A stretch of DNA of 64,000 nucleotides from Symbiodinium natans (Eukaryota > Sar > Dinophyceae > Suessiales > Symbiodiniaceae), in NCBI GenBank assembly GCA_905221605.1, contig CAJNDS010002402.1, positions 248,001 to 312,000 on the forward strand, given 5' to 3'. The notes beneath the pieces are model-generated. The model worked only from the letters and a program-made list of their open reading frames with translations, was not told the origin of the DNA and did no database searches. Numbering within the stretch: position 1 is the first letter of the stretch; each line of letters opens with the position of its first letter. Both the position numbers and the translations under genes were made by a program. Of the stretch, positions 1 through 10,609 are shown one piece after another.

Positions 1-155
1 TGCTGCACATGTGCTTGTTTCCATCGTCGAGTCGCTCTTTTTTTTTGCCCAGCCCGGATGACAACACCATGCGCAACATGAGATCAAGATTCAGGTAGGG
101 TCAGGGGAGGAGTGAGTCGAAATGCAAACCATGAGTACTCTTGACTGCCATACTT

Positions 156-1721
156 ATGATGTGGTTGCTTCAGCTGGTGTCAGACACATGTCTTGTTCGA
201 TGGCATTTTAGAGGTGACAGAATTGAAGCTTCCTGTCATAGTCTTGCAATGTTGGGCACACTTGCCGTCGATGCCTTCCCCGCACTGCCTACTCGGCACA
301 CTGCGCCCTTGCAAAGGCAAAGACCTCCGAAAGGTCATGAGTATGTCGGCCATTTTGGCCACTTTGGCCATTTTGGCCAATTTGGCGTGCCTGCAGTGCT
401 CTCTGTTGCATGTGCTTCGAGATGGAGCACACGAGCTTCTCGCAGCTGCAATCGAACCAGCGTGCGGGCTGAAGCAGTAGACGTTCCAGAAAGTATTGAA
501 GGCATTGAAGGGGATCCTTACGCGTCAGACCTGGAGGAGGATGAGTTCTTCCGGCAGACATTTCCACGCCCAGAACAGCTCGAGAAGTATGTGGATGGCA
601 AGAAGTACATCCTCGTCAAGTACAACAAAAGCCCGGAGTGGGTACCTGAGGAGGACGTGGGCGTGTACCGCTTCTCACTTCGGGGCTATGAGTCCAGAGG
701 TGAGGACGGACAGTGGGTTTCCTATGCGCAAATGCCTGAAGACACGTCCCATCTGACAGATGCCCAGCGCGAACGGCTCATCTTGGAGTTGAGAGGCCAG
801 GTAAACTTCAACCTTTCTGATGGGACGGATGAAGATGGCTTCAGGCCACTTCCGAAGGTGCCGCCATTAGAGAAGTGGCCATACTATCAGATTCAGGTCG
901 CTGACAACCTCGGGGCAACGCCTGAAGAATTGGAGGACTTTCAGGAGCTTGATCTCACAGAGGATCTACCTCGTGCCTTCTTCCTTGCCAACAGGTGGAA
1001 GGTTGGCAATGAGGCCAGACGACATCTTGGATACAGTGTCAACACAACCCTCAATGATGTGGCCAATATGAATGGAACAGTCTTAGGCTTTAAGTCGATG
1101 GTGGAGCAGTTCAAGCGAACCTCCAAGTTCCGAAGAAGGAAGCCGGAGGATCGGCTGCCCTCCGATGCAGAGAGGATAAAGAATCTAAAGATTACAAGCT
1201 TGCTCGGCACGAAGAAAGGCTCAGCTATGGCCCTGTGGTGCTATAACAGCAGGACGCAAAAGTTATTGGTGGACCTTTGCTTAGGCGATGACTGCATGGA
1301 CCAAGGCCTTTATGCTGAGGAGGTCCTGCTGCGCCGGCTGATCTCCAAAGCCAGTGAGCTGGGTGCGACTAAATTATGGTGCCGGAGCAGGCGAACGGAA
1401 AGTGGCAAGGTTTTTTTGCCGCCGCCGATGCGAAGTCTAGGCTTCACTGCGGTACCTGTTGAGGAACAGGAGGAGGAGGAATGGGAAGATCTGAGTGCGC
1501 CAGCCAGCAAGACAGAGGTCTCCGAGGCTGTTCCGGGCCTGAACTTGTGGATGACAACACGCGACCTCGAGCCATTCCTGGCAGCTGCGAATGCATGGTG
1601 CGATGAGATGGGAGCCACGGATTTGAACGAGGTGGCAGATAATAAGCACGATCTCGCAGACTTCTTACAGGAAGAGCATGGTCTATCAGAAGACGAGCGT
1701 CAGAGACTGGTCCAATACTGA
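156..1721 (+). CDS. Uncharacterised 522-residue protein, apparently intronless
   Basis: A single frame stays open for over 1.5 kb and stops at TGA 1719-1721, much longer than any other uninterrupted frame nearby. The first in-frame ATG is at 156; upstream there is only a TTG at 141, so 156 is my start, though a non-coding leader or an acceptor at 173 is possible. The N-terminal ~100 residues are hydrophobic, then Phe/Gly/His-rich (GHFGHFGHFGQFG), then Ser/Arg-rich ending near VRAEAVDVPES, which could be a plastid or secretory leader; this is inference. From about residue 115 the protein is acidic and globular-looking (KYVDGKKYILVKYNKSP; LGDDCMDQGLYAEEVLLRRL), with an acidic run EEQEEEEWEDL near residue 440. 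I do not recognise a family. Lack of introns, unlike all neighbours, suggests a retrocopy of a processed mRNA. Confidence 0.72.
   Translation: MMWLLQLVSDTCLVRWHFRGDRIEASCHSLAMLGTLAVDAFPALPTRHTAPLQRQRPPKGHEYVGHFGHFGHFGQFGVPAVLSVACASRWSTRASRSCNRTSVRAEAVDVPESIEGIEGDPYASDLEEDEFFRQTFPRPEQLEKYVDGKKYILVKYNKSPEWVPEEDVGVYRFSLRGYESRGEDGQWVSYAQMPEDTSHLTDAQRERLILELRGQVNFNLSDGTDEDGFRPLPKVPPLEKWPYYQIQVADNLGATPEELEDFQELDLTEDLPRAFFLANRWKVGNEARRHLGYSVNTTLNDVANMNGTVLGFKSMVEQFKRTSKFRRRKPEDRLPSDAERIKNLKITSLLGTKKGSAMALWCYNSRTQKLLVDLCLGDDCMDQGLYAEEVLLRRLISKASELGATKLWCRSRRTESGKVFLPPPMRSLGFTAVPVEEQEEEEWEDLSAPASKTEVSEAVPGLNLWMTTRDLEPFLAAANAWCDEMGATDLNEVADNKHDLADFLQEEHGLSEDERQRLVQY
343..388 (+). repeat. Short tandem repeat GGCCATTTTGGCCA / ACTTTGGCC, spliced-leader-like
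   Basis: Nine- to eighteen-base units reading GGCCATTTTGGCCACTTTGG and then GGCCATTTTGGCCAATTTGG follow one another. GCCATTTTGGC occurs twice and equals the central 11 bases of the dinoflagellate spliced leader as I know it (CCGTAGCCATTTTGGCTCAAG); the flanking TCAAG is absent. In frame the repeat encodes GHFGHFGHFGQFG. It may be a spliced-leader relic or chance. Confidence 0.5.
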
Positions 1722-2601
1722 AGCCGGTGATTCGACTTGCTGCATATGTGTGTAAAAAATATTTGAAGAGCGTTAGCCGTTAGCAACTCTCTGCACCATG
1801 CACAGACCCTTTTTCTCGGGATGTTCCTCATTTGCTGCCTGCAATCTGAGGTATGTTCTCTTCAAGGGCGTCGTGGAGGCTTCACCAAAACTCGCATTGC
1901 GATTCGCTTGTAGGACGATTGCAGCTAGCTTACTTGCGGGTCGGCAGAAGTCGTCTAGCCGGCCGCAGGTTACATCTGGAGGTCGATATGTCTGCAAGTT
2001 GAAAGACGGCTCTATCATCGGAGAGGCGCGTGGAGACACTAGAATGTGACCTGCATGTCATTGCCATGCCTTGCGCCATTGCTTTCTGCAGCAGCCTGGT
2101 TTGGTCCGTAAAGTGGCTTCGCATAGCGTGGCAAGCGAAGCATGAGCAGATGCAGCCCTGTCTAAAGTACTGGTGGTTGACTGCAGAAGCTATTCAGAGT
2201 GTGTTTGTACATATGTTCAATATTTCTCGCATTCACAAAGACACAAAGAACTGATGCTTGGCAAGTGGCTTGCGATATGGTGTCCCTTTCGACAATGTCG
2301 CGGGCCTTTGCTCGAAGGCAGGGCAGGTTTGTGCTGCCGTTGCCTTTCATGGCTCGAGTGCGCAGGCTTCTGTGGCTGATGATGCTTAGCAGCTCGATGC
2401 CGGCGGAATCCAATTCTGAGGTGCATCGACCTGACATTCCTTGACTCTCCTTGCACTTTGTGACTTCGGGAGGTGTGCGCTGCCCCTGGAGACTGTGCGC
2501 AGCAGCGATACCTTTTCTGCAGCTTCAATTACAGGACTCTGACCTCAAGCCTTGATTTACTTTTCTAATTCTCATTGAGGTGAAGGTGCGAATTATGTAG
2601 T

Positions 2602-2645
2602 TGTAAACGCTTGCGCGGGCCGCCTCGGCAGCTGGGCCGGCCCAC
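2602..2645 (+). repeat. Dispersed repeat, copy 1
   Basis: TGTAAACGCTTGC, a GC-rich core CCGCCTCGGCAGCTGGGC, then GGCCCA closely match 32297-32340 on the same strand (TGCAAACGCTTGC, CCGCCTCGGCAGCCGGGC, GGCCCA). Weaker similarity (GGTCC, GGGCAGGTC words) continues for about 100 bases downstream in both. It is probably a fragment of an interspersed element; the family is unknown. Confidence 0.55.
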
Positions 2646-3626
2646 GGACAGGAACGGAGGAAAGAGGGTTTCTGGAAAAGGCCTCACAGAAGGGGCAGGT
2701 CCCAAGAAGCCCATGGGGGTCCCAGGGCAGGTCCCAGGCGGGGTTGCTTGTTCCAAAACGCTTCTCGGCAGGAAGCCGAGGCGAGCTTACTCACGTGACT
2801 TCAAAGTGCCTCGCAGCCTTCTTGCCCTCTTTGCCATCGCAGGAACGGGCTTGGGGATCAGCGCTTGCTTTGGTTTCAGACAGCACTCAAGCTCTCCAAA
2901 AGGTGCCTCGGCTGATGCAAAAATCGTGAAAATTACTCCTAGCACAGCATGGCAAAACATAGTACAGAGCTTTCTCACTGCTTTCCCTCCGTTACCCTGA
3001 GCTGCTCCAAGGCTTGGCAGAACTCTGGTCTTGACAGGTCCTTAGACAAGGAGAGAGGCGGATTCCTGAGACGTCCTTCATGTCAGAGGTCGTGAATTTA
3101 GATTTCTTGAGGCCGCCATTTTGGGTGCCAGATGTGGATGGAGATCAGTATCAGGAGCGCTTGTGCAACCAGCCCGAAGTGACTCAGCATCATTGACTGT
3201 TTGAGCAGCTGTCCCGACAAGCAGAGGACAGAAATGCCCACTTCGAACCTTTCACGAACTTGTATGATCCAACAGCGTGGCCCCCTCAAGAGAGGAACGC
3301 CTGTGTGTGAAGGTTTGTGTAAAACACGGTCAATGAATGCTCTCCTCTTGCTTGCGGGCCGAAATATGCAGAGGGTTTCATACTGCTTACAACATATTCT
3401 GCAACAGTTTCAGACTGACGCGCGAAGCAGCTTCGCATAGAACACAGCTAGCGAGCCGAATGTCTGTGTGATTCAGGTTCGGCGCCTACACTTCCTGGGT
3501 CTCCTATGCTGACTTCCGGATGCATGTGCAATCCAAGATAGACACGGTCCACATGACCCCGAGAGAAGCGAAAAGCCACCACGGTCAAGGGCTCAGAGCC
3601 AAGAGGAGAGAATGGCAGATTTGAAT

Positions 3627-3658
3627 GGGTTTTGAGGGTTTAGGGTTTAGGGTTGAGG
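3627..3658 (+). repeat. Interstitial telomere-type repeat (TTTAGGG)
   Basis: The sequence reads GGGTTTTGAGGGTTTAGGG and continues TTTAGGGTTGAGG, i.e. two perfect and two imperfect units of the plant/dinoflagellate-type telomere repeat, far from any chromosome end as far as this window shows. Confidence 0.75.
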
Positions 3659-4843
3659 GAAGCTGCCAAAGCCAGCCCCAGGCATCGACTGCGAAGCAGG
3701 GCAGATGCTTGAGATGGAGGGTTCCATGAAGATCTTCGATGATGAGTGGCGATACAAAGGAATCCAGTGCCCGGCGGCTCAGAGCAGCTCAGAGCCGACT
3801 CAGAGCCGACTCTTTGGGGCCCCCACATGTGTTCTTCGCGCATCTCGTTGTGGCGCAGCATGGCACAGAGTGAAGTGCTCAGGCCTAGAAACCCGTCAGA
3901 TGATGAGCCCATTCATGCAGAGTGAGGAGCAGGCCGCTGAACTGCTATGGAGCTTTTGATGATGTCATTAAGAATCATTAAGGTCGGTCCTGGTCCAGAA
4001 CATTCCAGAAGTGTTCAGTTCCAGTCCACATGGACCATGCTGAGTCCGTGACCTGCCCCCTGCAGGTCCTCGTGACTCGGTCCGAATGGTCTCGTTGGCA
4101 ACGCCTATGCTTTTATCTGTGGGATGCCAAGAGCTGATGACTCAATCAAGGTCTTGAACACACGCAACAACCAAGAACTGCCTGAGTATCGACGCTGGAC
4201 GGCCGTAGAACTGTAACCAGCGTGACATGATCTGGGATTTGTTTCTGATCTCCTAGCCAATCGCTTGGCTCAGGAGTGGACATGATCCCTTTAGGACAGG
4301 CATGTTTTGTTCGAGCACCAAGACTTTTGATGCGACACCTCCACATGGTCAACCAGCCCTCGGCCCTACGCAGGAGACTGTGAGAAGCAGTGGCCATACG
4401 ATATGGCATTCAACGCCACGCAGCGAGATGGCGTTAGTCGCATCTGGGATCTCTGACTTTTCTGTATTTACTAGGTCGGTTGAAGGGATCGATCGAGGTC
4501 AAGTTCTCAGCCAAGGCTGGTCGAAGCAGCTCGAGGATTCGTCCGCGAAAGATTTGGCCACGATGGTAGCTTCATCGCAGTGCACTGGAGACACGGCAGC
4601 TTGTCTGAGAATGAGTAGGGAGAGATTCTTTGCCAGCTAGACTCCTAGACGATGCCACACCCAGTCCACCACAACCAGAGGTTGCAGCATGAGCACGAAA
4701 AGTTCCAAACTGGGGGTTTGCACTGGTCTGTTTGGTGTTTGCGGGACTGCACGTTCGTTGTCTTTGCTTGCATATGATGTATGGCTTGACATTGTTACAA
4801 GCTCAAGTGAAAGGCCGTGCTGTTGCCAGATTGACTTGGTCAG

Positions 4844-5329
4844 GAACAAGCATGCACAAGGACGCGGACAAGTTGGCTGAAGAGGTGATCTCTATGCTGG
4901 ACAAGCACGGCTACAGCGCGCCAGCGGCATTTCTCTCCAGCAACTGCAAGGTGCTAGCTGTGCTTGAACAAGGCTTTTGTGAAGTTTCGTTCGTCTACGT
5001 ATGCAGGATGAGGAGGATCTTAGAGACTTTGGAAGAAGGCTAGGGATGGAGATCGTGCAGTTCAAGGACCGCAGCGCCACGTGGCTTCACCTCCTGACCA
5101 CCTCCTATGGCTGTCTTGCCTATTTTGCCCGGGTGTTCTTTGCAGGACGCTTCCTTCGCACCATGGCAGCGAGCCCTCATCGAGCCTTTTCTCCATAAGC
5201 CCATGGAAGTATGGATCGGATTTGGCCCATTTTGCCGAGGACATGATCATTGCCAGCGAGGCACCACTATTCGTTCCCTCGAGCTACTCGAGCTCCTTTG
5301 CCAAGACGATCCTGCCCCTTGACGGCACC
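4844..5329 (+). CDS. Exon group, possible glycosyltransferase-like protein (partial)
   Basis: Two exons join in phase 0: 4844-4950 (ends HGYSAPAAFLSSNCK, GT donor) and 5007-5117 (starts DEEDLRDFGRRLGMEIVQF, GC donor). A third open stretch from about 5146 to 5329 contains SDLAHFAEDMIIASEAPLF followed by VPSSYSSSFAKTILPLDG. An acidic residue, then 'ADMIIAS' and an S-S-x-F-x-x cluster resembles the C-terminal donor-site region of fucosyl- and related glycosyltransferases, where the enzyme checks a sugar-nucleotide. The frame of the third exon is ambiguous because a second frame is also open there. Start codon, upstream exons and end are not found. The match is by eye and weak; it could be another alpha/beta protein. 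Confidence 0.35.
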
Positions 5330-5957
5330 ATCAGGGGCAACCTTGCGGGGCCCAGCAGATCCAGCAGATCCGCTCGCTCTGTCAGGTTTCATCGAGTCAA
5401 GGGACGGCAAAAGATCGATGAAGACATCCGCGTGCATTGCTGAAAAAAGGTCACATCCTTGTGTGGTAGTCCAGAAGGAACCTGTGGAACCCTTTGTAGT
5501 TTGAGACATGCTATGGCTGTTTTCGTCGCTGTCGTTCAGACGGCGCTTCTCAACGTGGACAATCGCCGGACCGCATCCGTCCGATCCCTTGCGCCTTGTG
5601 CTTACGAACGACACAGCGGAAGATCCCAGATATGAGCTGTGCAGACGCAGTCACACAGCCAGGAGATGTGACGTTGCCATAATCTCGCGATTCAGCTTCC
5701 ACTCAATTCTGGAGAGCCTTGGCCACAATGCAGAAGCTCATCCAATGCAATTTTTGGACAAGAAGAGAGCACCAAGAGAGTGGCTAATGATCTGAGGAAG
5801 TACCCTTGGGAAAAAAGGAAGTGCTCTCCTGAGTTGCGCAAGCAGCTCGTATGGTTTTCACTTGTGATGCAGCTTTCTTCGGTTCAATGCTTCAGATGAA
5901 GGTGCAGCTCATTTCTAATGTTTCCAAAATGTCCTTCTGATTTGAGAGGTTTCAAAG
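5330..5957. other. Unassigned stretch
   Basis: A frame at 5508-5795 (+) and its overlapping alternatives are open, but none has a recognised motif. It begins just after the glycosyltransferase-like exons and ends at the first cNMP-gene exon, so it may hold the end of one gene and the start of the next. Confidence 0.4.
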
Positions 5958-7784
5958 GGAGATGAAGCACAAGCTGATGGAGCTAGGCAGGAGCCTCTAT
6001 TTGGAAACAGGGCGCCCTGTGAAACCTCGAAGCCGGCTCTGGCCCCTAGGGAAGCTGATCGACGTGAAGGACGACATCAACCTGGAACAGCAGGCCGGGA
6101 GAATGTGGGAGAATGTGGGACTGTGGAGCAGATTTGGTGACTTTTGGGCTGGGGTTGATTGAGATCTTCGCCAGGCGACGCAGTGCGATGCACTGAAGCA
6201 ACTGCCCTTCTTCTCGGACAGCAGTGAATCGATGCACGAGTTCGCTCAGAGCTCGGAGAGGCTAGGGCGGAGCTCGGCAGTGCATCGGAGTTGGTTTGAC
6301 CCCATGCGACCCAGCTGAGGTTGCAGAGCTCGCGATGAATACGTCAGGGGCTGAGCTGAGTCTGTGAGAGGCCATGTGTCCTGTGGCAACGCCTGCATTG
6401 AGCGCAGCTCTGGTTGGACGGCGGCTGCACGGCAGAGGTCGACATACTGGTACAAACCCGGGAAGGTGTTGATCCAGGCCGGGACCCACATGACACTGCT
6501 TTCAAAATAACGCTGTGTGACTTGACGTATGGCGTTCTGGGACTTTGCACCCCCGTCCCGACGTCGCGGAGGAAGGCGATGGCAACTGTGACGAGATGTT
6601 TATCTTGCTTCGTGGAGGGCTAAGAACATTTCTTAACGTCTCTCTCTCTCTCTCTTTGCACAAACTCGCTCTCTCTATTGCTCTGTTTGTCACTCCGATA
6701 GCCGCTAGCCTCAGCATGTCGGGATCAGAGCTCAGGTGGTGCATGTGAGGTTTCTTCATGTGGTCAGTTCTTGGGAAGGCAACGGCGAGATATTCCTGTC
6801 TGGTGCAGTGCTTCTTGGGTCCTCGTTTGAGAATCAACGAAAGCCCATTAAAGCTGATCCCCAGAGCTTTTCTCCACAAGCTCGCGCGGTTGCATTTCTG
6901 ATGAGTTTGTTGGTGCCTTCATCGAAAGCTGGCCTGGCTCGCTGGTGCAACGCCCATGCAGTGGCGTAAAGTGAGAGAGAGTAAAATCAAACACGCGGAC
7001 AGAGCATGCTGCGCCCCGCAGCAGCCGCACAGTGAAGACATGCAAAGGCCCCACACCCACAATGGCTGGGGGCCATCCCTCACTTGTGCAAGTTGTTGCA
7101 ACTTCCGGCTGACTGCTGGTGCCGGCTGCCTTGGGCAATCTTATGGAGGTTTCCTGCGTTGCGAGTCTGCTTCAGGTGTCACTCACTGCCTGCCAGGATA
7201 GAGAACGACATTATCGGCGAGATTGGCATTCTAGATTTGCCTTTCCAGCATGTTGCTAGGGTTTCTGAATGTCATACGTGACACGAGCAACAGTCCAGCC
7301 AGCTTCCTAGAGCGAAGCACTGCAGTTAAGCAGTTAGCCAGGCTTGAGCGACGGACAGCGACCGTGAAGACGGCCAGTGCCTGCCAATGCATGAAGCTGT
7401 CCCGGCAGGCGGTGAGCCTGGCCCATCTCCAGCGAGTCTGTGAAAGCACCTTGACATCAGGTGATGGTTCCGATCTTGGCCAAATATCCGGATGCCCGGC
7501 TGCGTCTGCCCGGCACCTGAAACCTGCCTTGGCGACAGCAGGTCGAGAAGATTGTTTGGCCTGAAACAAGGCTGGAGCTGGCCAGGACTCGCCTGACTGC
7601 GATCAGCGAGGCGATGAATGGACCGCAGGACGGGCTCTTGGCCTTCTGGATCACCGGGCCACATCGACATGGTGACATGCTGCCATGCGTGGTGAGGGTG
7701 GCCCGGAAAACGGCACTGTCGCAGTTCAAGACATTTGTGGACGCCTGCCCGGGCTCTTGGCAGATTGACTGTCTGTTCTTCTGA
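5958..7784 (+). CDS. Cyclic-nucleotide-binding (cNMP) domain protein, 3' part of gene
   Basis: Exons whose phases agree: 5958-6093 (ELGRSLYLETGRPVKPRSR-type basic segment), 6175-6260 (ALKQLPFFSDSSESMHEF), 6438-6477 (STYWYKPGKVLIQ), 6572-6618 (EGDGNCDEMFILLRG), 7197-7254 (IENDIIGEIGILDLPFQHV), 7349-7411 (RRTATVKTASACQCMKLSRQ), 7461-7493 (VMVPILAKYPD) and 7542-7784 with stop TGA. Joined, they follow the cNMP beta-roll: leading helix, KPGKVLIQEGD, MFILLRG, the phosphate-binding cassette GE-x-G-x-L...R-x-ATV and the lid helix ending near YPD. About 15-20 residues expected between 6618 and 7197 are missing, so one exon is unplaced. Six of the seven internal donors are GC, one (7412) is GT. The last 80 residues (VEKIVWPETRLELARTRL... 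to FF) are an unrecognised tail. It should bind cAMP or cGMP; whether it is a channel, kinase or regulatory subunit cannot be told. Confidence 0.8.
6639..6655 (+). repeat. (TC)n microsatellite
   Basis: Eight to nine TC dinucleotides lie in the presumed intron of the first cNMP gene. Confidence 0.85.
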
Positions 7785-8649
7785 GAGCATCATTCGATGA
7801 CAGACATGACGGGGGCACCACATGTGAATGTGGCTGCGGAGTTCTGGAGAGTGTTTCCAACGTGGCCAAATCAACTTGAACACCTCTTTTGCTGTTGATC
7901 AGGCCTGGGTGTGCTATTGGATTCGGCCCACACGTGCAGCAGGCAGGGAAGCTGAAAGGTACAGCTTTGAGAAACTATGTAGCTGCCAGGTAGCTAGTCC
8001 TGTTCGCTGTAGATGTGGCTTGAACCGCAGAATGCGATTTTCGCAGTATGCCACTACACAGCCATGGCAGTCCTTCACATCATTCCTGATGCAGATGAGG
8101 AGAGACGAGGTAACGTTATTTGTTGATAACTTTGGCTGCGGGCAGCTTCTTGTATCGCTTGCCGCTGATGGCCATCACCACAACTCTTTGCAAGTGGAAT
8201 GCCGCTGGCTCGGTGGACGTGGTATCAAATACGCCCCTGTGAGGGTTCAGCACCTGGCTTCTTCAGGCATGGCCATTCACTTTCCGTCTGTCTAAGGTAT
8301 TCTCCTCGCATGCATGGCCTGGACGGCTTGGCGGTGCACGGAGACTTTCCTCCGCTTCCTCCACTTCCTCCACTTCCGTTCTTCGCCTGAAGGCCATGTT
8401 GTACTTGGATGCAGCGCCACAAACCTCCGAGAAGATCTGCATGTGAGTGAGGTGCAGATGCGGGCCCTTCCTGAAGTTCCCTCCTTCTCAGCACCCTTCT
8501 GCACGATGCATGCGAGCAAGTAGATGGGATGCAATGATTCAACATAGAGGTACGCGATCGGTTGCTGATCTGGCAACCCCTGGTAGCAGCCGCCCTAATC
8601 TTTGGCACATATGCATCTTGGCTACAGATCGGATCGTAGATGTTCGTAG
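7785..8649. other. Unassigned stretch between two cNMP-gene regions
   Basis: The frame 7828-8295 (+) is open for 155 residues but has no recognised motif, and the opposite strand is equally open at 8225-8695. Nothing here can be assigned. Confidence 0.4.
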
Positions 8650-9063
8650 ATGCTGGTAGATGCCGGTGTAGATGCTGCTTTCCAAGTTTTGTCAAGTTGT
8701 GAAGCTCTCCGGCAAGAGGCCTTCATCATCTGGAAGTCGGGCCGAGCAGCTGACGCCCGGGACAGGCGGATGCAGAAGGAGCTTCAGCTGCGGAGGCTGC
8801 AAGGCTTGCAGCTCGTCCGAGGAAATGCAGGCGAGCTGGAGGAGAGCACACGAACTTTGAGAGAACATGCTGCTACGTGAGAACATGTGAGAACATGTGA
8901 GAACACAGCACAGTGTGCCCCGGAGGCGAGGAGGAAGTCGAGGCGTGGCAGCTTGCATGGGATCAGACCTGGAGAGGGAAGCTGTCAGAGACTGTCAGAG
9001 TGGTGCTGCAGGCTTGCGAAGAAGAGCTCGAACAGTTGAAGGTGGATGAGAAAAACGAGAAGG
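8650..9063 (+). CDS. Charged, probably coiled-coil exons (unknown protein)
   Basis: Two exon-like stretches with strong helical, charged composition: about 8650-8878 (ALRQEAFIIWKSGRAADARD then RRMQKELQLRRLQGLQLVRG) and about 8930-9063 (EEEVEAWQLAWDQTWRGKL then QACEEELEQLKVDEKNEKE). Heptad-like leucine spacing suggests a coiled coil. They could be the 5' part of the cNMP gene that follows at 9980 or a separate gene; no start, stop or domain is visible. Splice edges are uncertain. Confidence 0.42.
8875..8905 (+). repeat. GTGAGAACAT decamer repeat
   Basis: Three head-to-tail copies of GTGAGAACAT. Each copy begins with a consensus-like donor GTGAGA, directly after the exon-like stretch ending near 8878, so alternative donors are possible. 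Confidence 0.7.
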
Positions 9064-9237
9064 AGATCATCGGTTGGGGCACGGCTCGGCTCTCGGCTCT
9101 CGGCTCTCGGATTCGTTCCCTCTCCAGTGATTCAAAAAACTCTGCCCTGTGTAAGGCATCGCCCACGTCTCGGCGGTACTCCCTGGAGTTGTCATCCTTG
9201 CCCCAGTCTGATGTGAGTCGTGCGACTCGGCGCTGTC

Positions 9238-9241
<4 letters not shown>

Positions 9242-9283
<42 letters not shown>
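9242..9283 (+). repeat. (TC)n microsatellite, ~42 nt
   Basis: Twenty-one uninterrupted TC units, flanked by a duplicated TTTCAAACACG word at about 9287 and 9312. Confidence 0.9.
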
Positions 9284-9285
<2 letters not shown>

Positions 9286-9829
9286 GCTTTCAAACACGGA
9301 TTCGGCAATCGCTTTCAAACACGCAGTCGGCAATTGAGCAAACTGAGTGGAACAAATCTGAGCCCATTGTGTGATGAGTAGATCGTCAGCCAAGGAGTAC
9401 ATGCTCATGAAGCCTGCCCAAACCGAAGTCAAGATGAAGAGGTCAGCATCAGTTTCTTCCATGCCCCTGCTCGCCCTGCTTTGAGTCTCTCTCTCAGATG
9501 AAAGGTCATCTGGCACCTCAGATGACTCTGAGAGGATTGAATCCCTGGCGGTGCTAATTGGCACAGTGATACTTGCGATAGTACTGTTCCAGATCTCGGT
9601 CTAGATCTTTCGGTCGGCAGTTGGAAAAGCGCGCAGGGCGCAGAGCACGACCTGCCACTTGTGCTGTTTCAGAAGCGTGTCATTTGTATTGCACATAATG
9701 GCGGCACGTGCGGGGGCAGCGCCTACGGTTCCTTGAGCCATCTTATTGTCAGGTTGATGCGAGTTTGCTTGCCATGAGCCCCATCTTCCAGGCGTGACTT
9801 TGGGCTCACTAATCTGATAGCATATGCAG

Positions 9830-9867
9830 TTTGAGTGCAGCTTTTTGAGTGCAGCTTTTGAGTGCAG
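9830..9867 (+). repeat. TTTGAGTGCAGC dodecamer repeat
   Basis: Three near-perfect copies of TTTGAGTGCAGC, the second with one extra T, in a gene-free interval before the second cNMP region. Confidence 0.65.
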
Positions 9868-9979
9868 ATTCTGCAGGATGCCCCAATTCCTCTCGTCTAT
9901 GCGCTAAGCCAGCGCATGGCATCCCTCTTAGGGTCGCCGGGGTAGCCTTGTTCTGATGAGCCTTGTGTACATTGTGTAG

Positions 9980-10609
9980 AGTGTAGATGAGGTGGACAAG
10001 AAGTTCGAGGATGGAGAGGTTATCCTCAAGGACTTGTCAAAACGTGTCAAAGCTGGGATGCAGAATCTTGGCGTCTGTCCTTCTGTCCTTCTGTCCTTCA
10101 GAGGATGGGGAAGGCTTTCAGCCTGGCCGTGACTACGTTTACTTCATCGTCAAAGGTGAAGTAGAAATCTGGAAGGCAAGCGCCTCAGATCGGAGATGTT
10201 GGTGCTTTTGAGCTGAACCACGGTCGAAGGATGGTAACTTCGTCGTTCTGCTCAAGGATGGAGAAGCGCTGGGTCCTTGCAATGGGCTTCAGGGGCTTCA
10301 GGAAGGCTCGCAAAAGCCAGCCGCTAGATGCAGGGGATGCCGAGGTATGCCCGAGATGCTTCGGAGGAGTGTTTTGAGAAGAGCTTGAGCCGACATATTC
10401 TCATCTTCAAGAGAAAACAAACCTCCTCGAGGTTCGGTGACCTGGCTGCGCTGCGAAAGCTGGCGGCACGGCAGGCGTGGAGTGGAGAGATGCGGAGTGG
10501 GGAATGCTGAGATCTGGGGAAAGATCTGAGAATCTGAGAGAAGAGCCCTTATAAGCGCCCTTCGTATGAGTCTCTCAGAGCCAAGGCCACTGCCAAGGCC
10601 AAGGGTCAG
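9980..10609 (+). CDS. Second cyclic-nucleotide-binding (cNMP) domain, partial gene
   Basis: Five exons join in phase 0: 9980-10030 (VDEVDKKFEDGEVILK), 10104-10175 (DGEGFQPGRDYVYFIVKGEV...EIWK), 10230-10265 (DGNFVVLLKDGE), 10412-10474 (RKQTSSRFGDLAALRKLAAR) and 10586-10609 (ATAKAKGQ). The product matches the cNMP fold: GEVILKDGE, YFIVKGEVEIWK, then the phosphate-binding cassette FGDLAALRKLAARQAT, where FG-D/E-LA-L and R-x-AT contact the cyclic nucleotide phosphate. The first donor is probably GA (10031), the next three GC, the last GT. The upstream cNMP gene ends in a stop at 7784, so this is a second gene or tandem relative. Upstream coiled-coil exons at 8.7-9.1 kb may belong to it. No start or stop was found. 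Confidence 0.72.

Larger units (their letters stand above)
1722..4843. other. Unassigned stretch
   Basis: No family is recognisable. The only sizeable open frame is 2611-3000 (+), low-complexity Gly/Pro/Arg-rich at its start with one hydrophobic run (LLALFAIAGTGLGISACFGF), not convincing as a gene. A short exon-like stretch, MKIFDDEWRYKGIQCPA, lies at about 3726-3776 (+). The frame at 4302-4640 (+) is Ser/Thr-rich with no known motif. These may be exons of the next gene or intron sequence. Confidence 0.4.
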
